Shown here: positions 1 through 11,300 of the stretch, one piece after another
Position numbering within the stretch: the first letter of the stretch is position 1
How the letters are laid out: each line of letters begins with the position of its first letter
Assembly: GCA_021014325.1 (NCBI GenBank)
Contig: CM037458.1
Span: 22,489,063-22,553,062, forward strand
DNA length: 64,000 nucleotides
DNA from: Plazaster borealis
Lineage: Eukaryota; Echinodermata; Asteroidea; Forcipulatida; Labidiasteridae
Direction of reading: 5' to 3'
Program-made: the position numbers and the translations under genes
The notes under the pieces: generated by a model
Databases searched by the model: none
What the model was told of the DNA's origin: nothing
What the model saw: the letters and a program-made list of their open reading frames with translations, nothing else

Positions 1-379
1 CGGTGGAAAAGACCAACGGGTAGGCACAATCAAGGTAATGTACCCCGTGGGGTGCATCACTCATGCTCCCCTGAGCCATGTGAATGCGTCTTTGTAGCAC
101 ATCACGTGATTGGTTCCTGACCAATCAAATTCACACTTTTATTGCCGTAGTAGTTTTGCTAATCCCCAAAAAACTTGAATGAAAATACACGACAGACCTG
201 ACTAACAAGGCTGTATACAATCCCGGCCATATCTCATTGGGCCCCCGCTACAAAAAGTTTTTTTTCTTTTTTTTCTTTTTCCCCCCTGCTCTGCAAGCAA
301 TGAATGTTCATTGTGTGTGCACATTCTTAATTTGTTTAAAGCCTTCTTTTTTATGTTGCATTATTTTTATTTATTTTTT

Positions 380-505
380 CAGGCTCCAAAATTTCAGACA
401 ATCCCGGCCCTATCTCGTTGGGCCCCCTGCCCCTGTTCAATGTTGGCTCTCATTGCGCGGACTGCGCTCCTACCAACATTGAGCGGGGGAGCGGGGGAGG
501 GTATG
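380..505. repeat. Hairpin-containing direct repeat of unknown class
   Basis: A 30-bp segment at 398-427 repeats the one at 217-246 with about three differences (AATCCCGGCC...GGGCCCCC). Just after it CAATGTTGG (438-446) pairs with CCAACATTG (473-481). A pyrimidine tract and AG precede it at 381, but no conserved protein is encoded. Confidence 0.35.
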
Positions 506-1075
506 TTTAGTTTCACATGGCCCAAGCATTTTGACTGGGATTGTAGACCACCCAAATAGACACAAGTACACAAAATGAAGTGTTCAAACAATGTACAGGG
601 TTTTTACAAAAAGATGTAGTGGCGAAACACTATTTTTAAGAGAAATGTAAAAGCTGAGATCAGTTGCAATTTTATTGGACTCAGTCCAGCATCAGTTCTC
701 ACTTTCAAGGTTTGTACTCCCTGCACATTGTACCGTTATCGGATAATGTACACAGCATGGAATTTGAAATTAATTAAAATGCTCTCGCTCAGAATCATTG
801 TGCTGGAGTACTCGACACTCGTTCATTATTTGCTATGCAATTAAATCCGATGGGGGGTTGGAGGGGAGATCGAATAAAATACTGCCTTGTATATTTTGTT
901 TACAGTAAGGGCAAGGAATTATTTTGGATCTGTAGGGATTGTTTTCATACAGCAATTTTGCACAGCAAAATAATTGGACTGACCATGATTTCGTGAACAC
1001 TGAATGCTAAAATTGAGTAGCAAATTTTGATTTTGGTGTAACAGATATTTTGTGTAGCAGTTTGCTACGCTATTT

Positions 1076-1611
1076 CAGGCCTGGAATTTCACCTTTAAAG
1101 GCACTGAACATGTTTGGAAATTGTCAAAGACCATTCTCACTTGGTGTATCCCAACATATGCATAAAATAATAAGCCTGTGAAAATTTGGGCTCAATTGGT
1201 CATCGAAGTTGCAAGAAAATGATGAAAGAAAAAACACCCTTGTTGTACAAATTTGTGTGCTTTCAAATAGGAATAAAAACTTCTTGCAAGAAGTTTTTAT
1301 TATTTTAATGAGAAATTACCTCTTTCTCAAAAACTACGTTACTTCAGAGGGAGTCGTCTCCTACAATGTTTTATACTATCAACAGCTCTCCGTTGCTTGT
1401 TACCAAGTAAGTTTTTATGCTAATATTTGTTTTGAGTCATTACCAAACGTGTGGAATTTCATCTTTGAGAGGGCAAGGCCATTTCACTTTGCAAAGGGCA
1501 CTTTCATTGGAAAATCTTAAAGTCTATGGGACACTTTTGAAAGGGCACCAAGGCCAAGACCAGGGCAACAGAGGCCATGGCCTCCGTGGCCTCCATGTAA
1601 TTCCAAGCCTG
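1076..1611. mobile_element. CAGGCCTG-type MITE carrying a TTAA-type MITE
   Basis: Outer ends CAGGCCTGGAATT (1076) and AATTCCAAGCCTG (to 1611) form terminal inverted repeats, flanked by a 6-bp direct repeat CTATTT. The middle (1099-1450) is a family-1 TTAA MITE whose right end is cut short. A shorter, uninterrupted relative lies at 28671-28805. Confidence 0.6.
1099..1450 (+). mobile_element. TTAA MITE family 1 (copy 1, right-truncated)
   Basis: Begins TTAA|AGGCACTGAACATG. The internal palindrome ACTTCTTGCAAGAAGT matches the copies at 3274-3641 and 36851-37217. It ends at ACCAAACGTG without the final CAGTGCCT|TTAA. Confidence 0.7.
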
Positions 1612-1916
1612 CTATTTTATTTCATTTATTATTTTTTTTAAAGGGAACTTGTTTGCCGTGTTCACTGGTCTGTCAACTTATTTTTGTTTAGTTGTGGTTT
1701 AATAAACAAATATTTGATCCATGCGAGTGCGAGATTATATTTGAGCAAACCCCCCTTTTTTTATGAAGTTCTATAATTAATTTGACACACCCTGCTCTAG
1801 CTGTAAAAGTTTTTTGAAGTTTTTCAATCTCTAGAGAAAAACAAGTCTGCCTTACAGTATATATTATACAATGTATCATGTAGTTGCCTTTACAACTTCA
1901 AACAATTCTATTGACT

Positions 1917-2055
1917 GTGTAAGTCTTGCGCATGTTCGAACAAAGCGACCCTTTAAAGTGCGTGAGTTTGTTTCCTTCACGCGTTAAAGCAATATACAAT
2001 GTACATGGGATCAAAGTGGTCCCAAAAATGTTTGAATATGCGCGAGACTTTACAC
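1917..2055. mobile_element. Small foldback element
   Basis: GTGTAAGTCTTGCGCAT... at the left end is the imperfect inverse of GCGCGAGACTTTACAC at the right end. The right half recurs, diverged, at about 35380-35440 (GTTTGAATATGCACG), so it is a dispersed family. Confidence 0.45.
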
Positions 2056-2099
2056 GATCTGTGTGCGTGGGCTGTGGGATGGCATAAAATTTCATCATT

Positions 2100-2480
2100 C
2101 ACTAAAGGTAAATAAATGATTAAGAGCTATTCCTGAAATGTTTTCTTACCTACCGGCCGATCATTACATTTATATCTATCCCTGCTAAGCCGGCTGTTTT
2201 CCACCGCAAAATTTCACCACAGGCACGATTGAATAATTGCAAATTCTATAAAGCAAGCACCTGTTTTGTCACCAATCGTCAAGTTTTGGTGTGCAATCAT
2301 TAAGAGCTTCTTGTGATTGAGTTGTGACTGCGAAGTAAATGACAGCCAGTGAAAGAGCATTCACACTGTGTTAAGGATGCAATTGGTGTGTTTTTTACTC
2401 AATGAAACACTTGATCCATGGGGCTTGTTGTTGAAAGCGCTAAGTGTTTTCGTTGAACATTGGACAGCATGCCAAACAAC
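2100..2480. other. Upstream intergenic sequence, nothing recognised
   Basis: No exon, RNA gene or known repeat was recognised here. The missing FANK1 5' exons could in principle be in this stretch or in 3646-4035 or 4376-4930, but no FN3-like A-B-C strand motif with splice sites was found. Confidence 0.4.
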
Positions 2481-2484
2481 TTAA

Positions 2485-3043
2485 AGGTAGAATCATAGAT
2501 TAATATACTTCAAAAATGAATTACCATAACAACTTACTTAGTGAGAAGCACTGCAGCTGTTGGTAGTATAAACTATTTTGAGAAAAGATTCCCTTCGAAG
2601 TAATAGGCCTATGGATTGGATAGTTTTTCACCCCAAAACATCTGAGAAATGGTTCATGTACATGAATAAATCGTTTCTCAGATTTCTGAGGGTTGGTGTC
2701 TGTTTGCGAATGATGATTTATAGACAAAACTAGAAAGAGAGATACAATAAAATTCACATGTGAAAGTTTCAGCTGAATACAGTGTCTACTTGCCAGTGTT
2801 GTAGTCAAACCCAATAATCCGAGACCAATACCGAGACCAGCAAAACGGATGCCAACCTTCAGAATTCTGAGAAATGATTTATGCATGAGTCGTTTCCTAG
2901 ATTGAAATGTTTTTTGGGGAAAAATTATCCGAACCATATTACTTCATAGGGAATCCTTTCTCAAAATAGCTGCAGTGCATCTCACAAAGTAAGTTTTTAT
3001 GTTCATTAAATTTTGGAGTTTTTACCAATCTATGATCCTACCT
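2485..3043. mobile_element. TTAA MITE family 3, complete copy
   Basis: TTAA at 2481-2484 and 3044-3047 bound a 559-bp element with ends AGGTAGAATCATAGAT and ATCTATGATCCTACCT. Internal CTGCAGCTGTTGGTAGTATAAA is the module shared with families 1 and 2. No ORF of note: non-autonomous. Confidence 0.72.
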
Positions 3044-3085
3044 TTAAAACTTACAAGACATGACCATCGCCTACACAGAAGCTTA

Positions 3086-3265
3086 ATAGGATTTGAACTG
3101 CCTCTAGCCACCGAGCTAGCTTGGTGGTCTAGTGGTAAGACATCTGCTCTAGCAATGCAAAGGTCTTGGGTTCGAAATCCCACTCGTGTGATTTGCCTGT
3201 GGATTTTTTTTCACAGAACTCAGGAAAGTACTGAGTATACGGTGTAAGGGTTAAAACAAATTATA
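3086..3265 (+). mobile_element. tRNA-derived element (TIR-tRNA family)
   Basis: Pol III box A-like TGGTCTAGTGG and box B-like GGTTCGAAATCCC (one extra A) at about 3125-3185, followed by a tail with GAAAGTACTGAGTATAC. The same tail occurs at 34545 and inverted at 28565. The cloverleaf is imperfect, so this is not a tRNA gene. Confidence 0.6.
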
Positions 3266-3273
3266 TAGCTTAA

Positions 3274-3641
3274 AGGCACTGTACACGTTTGGTAATTACT
3301 CAAAAAATAAATTGGCATAAAAACTGACTTGGTAACGAGCAACAGAGAGCTGATGATAGTATAAAACATTGTGAGAAATGACTCCTTCTGAAGTAACGTA
3401 GTTTTTGAGAAAGAGGTAATTTCTCACTAAAATAATAAAAGACTTCTTGCAAGAAGCCTTTTATTCCTATCTGAAAGCATGCAAATTTGTACAACAAGGG
3501 TGTTTTTTCTTTCATCATTTTCTTGCAACTTCGATGACCAATTGAGCCCAAATTTTCTCAGGGTTGTTATTTTATGCATATGTTGGGATACACCAAGTGA
3601 GAACACTGGTCTTTGACAATTACCAAACGTGTTCAGTGCCT
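3274..3641 (-). mobile_element. TTAA MITE family 1 (copy 2, complete)
   Basis: Flanked by TTAA at 3270-3273 and 3642-3645. Ends AGGCACTGTACACGTTTGG and CCAAACGTGTTCAGTGCCT. 368 bp, non-coding, in the opposite orientation to the copy at 1099. Confidence 0.78.
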
Positions 3642-3645
3642 TTAA

Positions 3646-4035
3646 TGTCTGTCGACATACCTACATGCGCATGTAGATCTGAAACTATGACAGAGTCCTC
3701 AAGGTCTAAGAGCATTGACCAAGATTAACAAATCTTGTGCAAATTAAATCAATTAAGTTTGAAAGGCTGTAGAGAAACTGTACATTTTGGTGTGCAATGG
3801 GTAAAGAGAAGTCTGCTCATCACATTCCCATTTTTGCATCCCTGTGGATGTTCTTTCCTCTGTCCCAGTACTTCATCCCCCCATAAACTTTGTACACAAA
3901 ACACCTTGTGCCACCTCCCTCTCTTTAGAATTCCTCTGTGGAGACCTTTTGTTCTTATTGTCTTCGAACTCCATTAAGTAACGAATATCAAAATGTGTGC
4001 ACCTCTGGTTTTGGGGGGACAAACCTATTATATAA
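3646..4035. other. Intergenic stretch, nothing recognised
   Basis: Small open frames only, without similarity that I recognise. Ends at the start of an inverted SINE. Confidence 0.4.
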
Positions 4036-4373
4036 CTAATAACTAATTCTTATAAAGCGCATTTCACAATAACGTCTCAATGCGCTTTACATTAGTGCCC
4101 TGGTCATTGGGCCAATAACATTCCTGTAATCTTTCTCAGCTCCCTGGGGAGCATACAGCCCCGAGCTGCCGTGGCGCTCTGAAGGCTTTTTAAACACAAT
4201 ATCAACCTCTACCCTGGCAGGTACCCATTTATACCCCTGGGTGAAGAGAAGCAATTATAGTAAAGTATCTTGCTCAAGGATACAAGTGTCATGACCGGGA
4301 TTCGAACCCACACCCCGATGACTTAACCATCGGAACTTGAATTCGATGCTCTAAACCACTCGGCCACACAACA
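4036..4373 (-). mobile_element. tRNA-derived SINE, tail type A
   Basis: Read on the - strand: box A-like TGGCCGAGTGG, box B GGGTTCGAATCCCGG, the body ACTTGTATCCTTGAGCAAG..., then AGCGCCACGGCAGC, and the tail AATGCGCTTTATAAG before TTAGTTATTAG. Other type-A copies are at 8955-9200, 24240-24478, 25075-25222 and 49012-49372. Confidence 0.75.
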
Positions 4374-4375
4374 CC

Positions 4376-4930
4376 CCAAAAACTATGGTGACAACTAAGG
4401 TTCTTGTTGTTGTTTTTTGTGTTGTTGTTTTTTTCTTTTTTTAAGGGGGGGGGGGAGGATTTATCCTCAAAGTGGAGGTCAGTGGAGCAAAACTAATGAA
4501 ATTTCTTTCCACAATAGCCCCAGTGTTGCTTAAAAAAAGAAATTTCATTACCCCAAACTTCCCACGGAAAACGGCTATTATGGGCTACTTGGAAAAAAAC
4601 AAACATTGTTTGTGTACTTTGATTTTACTATGGTAACGGTGTATACAAGGTGTTTTCCCTCATTTTTGAGGGTGTAAAGGTGATGCTGTTTTACAATTCT
4701 TTTTGTCAAACTAATGGTGGACTTTAACTGTTGTTTAATTTGCCTCTAGCAGATCCGGAAGATTAAATGTATATTGGGTGATGTTTGCTTTGAAAATTCA
4801 ATGTATTGTCTGTACAAGTACAATACAGTAAGTACGATGTACATGTTTCTGTGAATCAAGGGGTTTTTGTCTGAAAGGACTTTACAAAAACAAGTTTAAT
4901 AGCTTCTGACTGGCATCCCCCAACAAAGAT
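4376..4930. other. Intergenic stretch with a G-run, nothing recognised
   Basis: Contains GTTGTT-rich low complexity and a run of 12 G at about 4445. GAAATTTCTTTCC / AAGAAATTTCATT give a weak inverted repeat around 4500-4550. No gene signal. Confidence 0.35.
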
Positions 4931-4936
4931 ATTGAC

Positions 4937-5205
4937 AAAATAGGGAGACTGCCAAGATTAGAGCTCGATAGCTCTGTTGGTAGAGCACCGGCTTGTTAAT
5001 CCGGAGGTCACAGGTTCAAATCCTGTTCTTATTAAGTCTCTTCGTTTACCCATTTTTACTTTTAGTTTTACAATCTTTTTTGACAAAATAGGAAGACCGC
5101 CAACAATAGAGCGCAATAGCTCTGTTGGTAGAGCGCCAGCACGTTAATCCGGAGGTCACAGGTTCAAATCCTGTTCTAGTCAAGTCTCTTTGTTCACCCA
5201 TTTTA
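4937..5205 (+). repeat. Tandem pair of tRNA-Asn(GTT)-like repeats
   Basis: Two ~130-bp units (4937-5055 and 5074-5205) share GACAAAATAGG, a D-arm AGCTCTGTTGGTAGAGC, an anticodon loop reading GTT and the T-arm ACAGGTTCAAATCCTGT. In both, acceptor-stem pairing is poor, and in the second the anticodon stem is broken. I read them as tRNA-derived repeats or pseudogenes rather than working tRNA genes. Confidence 0.65.
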
Positions 5206-5230
5206 CGATCGTTTCTGTTTTCTTCCCCAG

Positions 5231-5355
5231 TGGCTATGCAACAACCAATCTCTTCCAGGGTCTGGAGCCAAACTCACTCTATAAGTACAGACTCCGAGTC
5301 TTCAACAGTCACGGCAGCAGTGAGTTCAGCCGGGTGATCACTGTCTCCACAACAA
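5231..5355 (+). CDS. FANK1: FANK1 exon: C-terminal half of FN3
   Basis: Acceptor TTCTTCCCCAG ends at 5230. The first base completes a codon from an unseen upstream exon, then [17 protein letters not shown]..., the E-F-G strands of an FN3 domain, ending at VSTT. Donor is AA|GTACG at 5356. It lies 45 bp after a pair of tRNA-like repeats. Confidence 0.85.
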
Positions 5356-8300
5356 GTACGATCACTAAGTCAATCATTTCTGAAAGTCAATGACTGAAAT
5401 ATCTTGAAGGGGGGGAACACTGCTACTTTTTACATTTTGTTGTTTCAATTCAATGTGTAAAATGTATATGACAAGAAACACACTTCTCTACCACCACGTC
5501 AGCATTTTTTCCAATGGTTGTAACTTTTTGGTTCAAGTACCCTGATACCTTCCAACAATTTTGCACAGCAAAGAAATTTAGACTGAACTTGGTTTTTTGC
5601 ACATTGAACGCCAATATTGAGTGACAAATCAGAATTTTTGAGTAGCAACTGTTACATTTTGTGTAGCATTTATTTTGGTCTGCTTTACAAGGGAAATCGT
5701 TCACTTTTTATACTTAGAATAATTTGAGTTGATTAAAATTATTTATTTTTTTATTACTCTAAAATTTCAATATAATATAATGGACGAGAAAGGCAGTAAA
5801 TTTGACTTTGGGCCACTTCAAGGTGAGGGCTACACTTAACTGATCGACCCAAATCAACTGCCACCAGGGGCACGTTGCCACTTACTCCTGGGGCTGAAAC
5901 AGGGTTACCCCCCCCCCTTCACTGTCCGTAAAGATGTAGGCATGGGTATCATTCACTAGGAGTGTGGCTGGTGGATCAGAATGCACTACCTTCCCAACTT
6001 TTTACGAAGCGATTATGGTTAAGTGCCTTGCTCAAGGGCACAAGTGTTCTGATCGGGATTCGAACCAACACTCTGCTGCTGACAAATACCAGGTGTTACG
6101 ATCTTTTGGCTGTCAGGTTGGCGTAGTGGTATCTTTCCTCGCCTTCCACCTCTGGGTCCCAGGTTCAAATCCCACCGGGCGCACTATGTGGATTGGGTTT
6201 TCAGTCCCTACCTGATTGCGTGGGTTTTTCCTGGAATAATTATTCAAGGTTTTCCTTCCACATCTAAAACTGAAACTTCTTTCTTTGTCTTCTCTCCACT
6301 GGGTTCTTGGCTAGTACAGTGATTAAGTTCACTTTTCTGACAGTCCTTTGGCTTCACAACTAGAATTAATAAATGAAATAAATGAAATGAAGAAGAAAAA
6401 AACAAGCCTTGAGAATGCCAATAATTCCTGATATCATTGCTATTCTGTTTGCTCTCATTTCATTCATACAGAGGAACCCATGAACGGCGATCATCTTCAC
6501 AAGGCAGTGGGCCTGACCCAAGATGTCGACCGGGTAGCAGATATCTTGGAGTCTGGTGACGTGTGGGTGGATGTGCCGGACAGTTTGGGTTTTACCCCAC
6601 TTATGATAGCTACGCAGAAGGGTAACATCGAGTAAGTCGTCCACTATCCCCCCCCCATGCCCACCTCCCCTTCCAAGGAGGTGATGTGTTCTTGTGAAAT
6701 CAGGGCTCGGCTAATTAGGAAATTCTGATGGTTTGGTGTGTTATACGTCACATCAAAATTTCCTTCAGTTATGGTCTGACCTTTGTAACTCTTTCCAAAT
6801 CTATGGAACCACCCGGTAACTCATATCTAACCTCGTCTCCCAGTTCCGTCTGGTTTTGCAATGCCATGTCACACGAGGCAGTTTTTCTAGGCAACTCGGA
6901 GGCAACCAACTGCACTGCATGCAAAATGATCACTTCGGTGGTACAGCAGAATTTTTTTCTAATACTATCTTACTGTCCTTAAGACAATATGTGGAAATTA
7001 AAATGTGAATGTTTTGTTTTTTTCTGGCCTGGAACTAGTGGCTTGTAAATTGCCTGGTGTGACATGGAAGTTAACCCTGACAATACTTTCATTGTCTGAC
7101 CATTCAGGGGGGAAGTGAATGTCAGGGAATTTTGTTTAAAAAAATTGTCAAATTAAACTTTTTTTAAAAAGAATACTGAGACCAGGGTCCAATTTCATAG
7201 CTCTGCTTACCGCCGAATTCTGCGCTTGCAATCACCATTCTCCGCTTACAGGGCAAGCCCCGGATTTCTGTGCTAGCTGTGTAAGCGAAGAATACCTTGT
7301 AACGTGGACTACGCACACGCACAAGCAGAAATTCCCTGCTAACCTGTGAAATACGCTTGACGTAAGCGCGTAATTCCCTGCTTCCGTAGCGAAGATTCGT
7401 AAGCAGAGCCATGATGAAATAGGGCTCTGGCCAGGCCCCAATTTCATAGAGCTGCTTAAGCACAAAAGTAGCTAAGCACAAACAAATTATGCTTACCAAA
7501 ACAGGGTTACCAGCCAAAATACCATGTCACATGTACAATTTGTGACTGGTATCCTGCCCATTTCTGCTAAGCAGAAAATTTTTAAGCAATATTTTCTGCT
7601 GCAGCTCTATGAAATTGGGACCAGGTCAGTTCAAGAGCATGCCTCCTGAAGAAGTCAATATGTTTGCACATCGTGTTTGGCTCCATGGGCAAATCAACGC
7701 CCCCGACAACGTGGTCCAATAAAAATGTCGGCCACAGTTTATGTTGACAGAAACACTTGTAGCTCTGAACCACTCTGGATTTGTTTGCATTTCCCTTATG
7801 TCCTCCTGTTTGACGCTTCTGCAGAGGGCATTCTGTTATGGGGAAAAGAAATTAAAACGGGAGTCGGGTGGGGATGAAATTAGAACTGGCAGAACGAGGG
7901 CTTGATTTGATAAGATTAAAAGTACAGCAGGGTTTCTTCAGCTACAGATAAAAAGTGTAACAATTTCCGTAAGCGTTAAAGGTAGAGTCGTACTTTGGTA
8001 ATGAACCCCAAAAATGGTGTAATTTCTATTTGAAAGCTTATAAAAAGATAAAGATGGTAATGGAGTTTGCATTTAGCGAAATTATTTGTGTATCCCAACA
8101 AAACAAACGCCACATCATGACTTTCACAATTTCACTGAAATCTCCAATAATTTTATGGGGTATTTTCTTCACAGCATAATTGAAACGCTGATGCGGTTCG
8201 GCGCCGACATCAACGCAGTAAATGGAAGCGGCAAAGACAGCCTCATGTTGGCGTGTTTCGCTGGACTCTTGCCCGTCGTCAAGACGTTGCGGTCTTACGG

Positions 8301-11300
8301 AGCAACGTATGAGAGCAAAGACAAGGGTGGGTCAATGGCGATGCACTGGGCAGTGGACGGCGGTAACGTTGCTCTGATTCAGTCCATGGTCGCAGATGGT
8401 GCATCAGTGAGTTCATTTTTGCTATGTTCAATAGATTTTTAGAAAAATACACTTTCCAGCCAAACTTCTGCAGGTGAACATTTATCTAAGCCTTATAAGC
8501 CATTTGCAAGATTTATCTGAAAGATTTGCTTAGTCAAAAGTAACTGCTTAAATTTGAATTCCTCAGACTATATGAGACAGTAACTATATGGTCTGGGGCA
8601 AGCTTTTGTATAACAACTTCCTGTTGGGTAAACCCTGGTACCATTGTGCCATAAACATTCATTTAAAATTGTGTATGGGTGTTCGCTGTCTCTTACTCAA
8701 CGATAATTAGATAAAAGTTGCATTACAATAAATGGAGCCGTAAATGCACAGTGTGATTCTACGGTTTGTACCCACATTCGGAGTAGCCTTACCAGCTGGT
8801 GGTAGCCAAAACTATGCTTACAAATTCAGCTTTAATTTAACAGGAAAAAATTCACAAAAGAGGCAATGGCAGGCCTGATGTGGCAATCGCGCCAGAAAAA
8901 GCGACCCATGGGAGAAGGACTGACAAACCGTGCCACCCCCTTACAGAACTTGTGTCCTGAACTATAATTGCTTCTTTTCACCCAGGGGTAAATGGGTACC
9001 TGTGAGGGCAGAGATGGTTCATGTGATTGATTTAGCTTGGTGCGCTACATATTTGTCAGCACAGGCTGTATACTCCTAAGGGAGCTGAGATGGTTTAAGG
9101 AATGAAATAAATTTCCCAGTGATCAGGGGTAATAATGTTGGAGCGTCACTGAGTGACGTATTTGAGCATTACATAAGAAGCCACTATTATTATTATTATA
9201 ATAGTAACCACAATTGCTGAATGAATGTTATACCCGAACAAATCAGTTCCTTCTTAGGATAGATTTACCCAAACCAAATAATGCCCAGCATATCTCAAGA
9301 TGGCGTATGGAAAAGACCCCTTGCACAGCTGCCAACACAGAGGTCAAACCAATAGAAATGTGCACCTGTGTACATGGCCACGAAAAACTCTCATCCAATA
9401 ATAGATCTTCCATTGACCTCAATGAGGGTGCTGTTTGTGACATCATATGCAAAGGGTATATTGGCGTTTAGTGACTGAGCAGATAAGAACACTGGACTCA
9501 AGCTCTGGTGTTTCTGATCAGCAGAGTGTGGGTTGGAGTCCTGGTCTTGAGGCTTATGTCCTTAAGCAAGACACTTAACCATTATTGCTGCATCCTTCGG
9601 ATAGGACGTAAAGCCGTAGGTCCCATGTGTTGTGTAATGCACTTAAAAGAACTCAGTGCACTTGTCGTAAAGAGAAGGGGTTCGCCCTGGTGTTCCTGGT
9701 TTGATCGGCAGCATATTGCGCAAAAGCACCTTGTAAACCATAACATGGTGCTAAGTAAATGAATAGGTCTCATACTTCAAAACGTAGCCCCGCATACCTT
9801 GCAGGAAAAATACTGAGCGCTTTGAGACGCCCATTGGGTGTGATTAAGCGCTATATAAGAACTATGTATTAGTATTATTGTTTAATCATCAAATTGGCTG
9901 ATCAATATTATCCGCCAAAATACCATGGTAAAGTAAACCATGTTTATGCCAGCATGCTTCCTGTGCATTTTTACTTTCCTGAGCAGAAACTTATTAAACT
10001 ATATTTTCTATGCAGTGCTTTAAATTTGGGTCTTTTCAAAATCTACTAAAGATTTGTTTTCTGGAGTGGTATTAATGCCACAGTGTTTTTTGTTTTATTT
10101 TATAGGTTGATGAGAGAGACTCTGGCTCAGGTTGGACACCGCTACTACGCTGTGCTGCCATGGGGGGCGACGCTAATGTTGCTAAGGTGCTAATGAACGC
10201 TGGTGCTGAGGTCAATATCAAAGACAAAGATGGGAAGACACCCCTTATGGTAATGGAACCTACCAAACCTTTAACCTTTGACATCTTACCTCATTAATTT
10301 GCATACGGTCTTTTCAACAACCAACATAAAATCCCCTTGTGTGCATGTACATCATTATAGTTTGTCCAACAAGACAAATTTAAAGTCCTTCTTAAAACAT
10401 GTAAGTGTCTCCACTCCTTAAATTCCTCGTGTGGCAACTTTGCAACTTTGGGCAACTTTGCAACTTTGCAACTTTGGGGCAGCTTGTGTAAATCATTATC
10501 GTTTGTCCAACAAGACAAATTGAAAGTTCTTTTTTTAAAACATGTAAGTGTCTCCACTCCTTAAATTCCTCGTGGGGCAACTTTGCACAAGTTTTTGATT
10601 TATTTTCCCGGAACATTTAATATGTTTTATATTAGTTAAATTTTCTTTAGGACTTCACTCTTGACACATGACATCTGTAGAAATAAATCAATTCAGTTAT
10701 ACTTTGTCACTTTTATATGTTCACACATGTCAGCACATGTTGCCATTTAAAGGTAGGGTCATAGATTGGTAAATACTCCACAAATTTATGACCCATAGAA
10801 AACTTAATTGACGAGAAGCACTGCAGCTGTTGATAGTATAAACTATTTGAGAAAAGACTCCCTTCAAAGTAATATGGTTTAGATATTTGTTCACCCCAAA
10901 ACAATTGAATCTGAGAAACGATTCATGCATAAATCGTTCTCAGATTTCTGAGGGTTGGTGTCCGGTTGTGAATGCTGCAGCCAGAGATGCGGTTGGTACC
11001 CGCTGTCACCTCTAAATGTGGATGGATTCAACATTTTTGTGAAAATACTGGGACACTTTTTGTTGCTGTTTTCTCAGCAAGTAGACACTGTATTCAGCTG
11101 AAACTTTCACATGTGACTTTTATTGTATCTTTCTTTATAATTTAGCCTATAAATCAGCATTACGTTGACAAAAAAACAATTTATGCAATGCATTCGTGAA
11201 CGAACATCAATCCTCAGAAATCTGAGAAACGATTCATGCATGAATCGTTTCTCAGATTTAAATAATTTTAGGTGAACAATTTTCAAAACCGTATTATTTC

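Noticed and set aside
237..560. A FANK1 or other host exon after the pyrimidine tract at ~370
   Set aside because: AG and GT borders exist, but the sequence is part of a direct repeat and hairpin, and none of the three frames matches the FN3 A-D strands.
660..735. FN3-like reading NFIGLSPASVLTFKV
   Set aside because: Chance resemblance: no good acceptor, and the equivalent FN3 strand is already encoded at 5231-5355.
3735..3977. 80-codon + strand frame rich in Pro/Leu/Phe
   Set aside because: No family motif, no splice context and composition typical of pyrimidine-rich non-coding DNA.
4963..5183. Two tRNA-Asn genes
   Set aside because: Acceptor stems do not pair well and one anticodon stem is broken; better read as tRNA-derived repeats.
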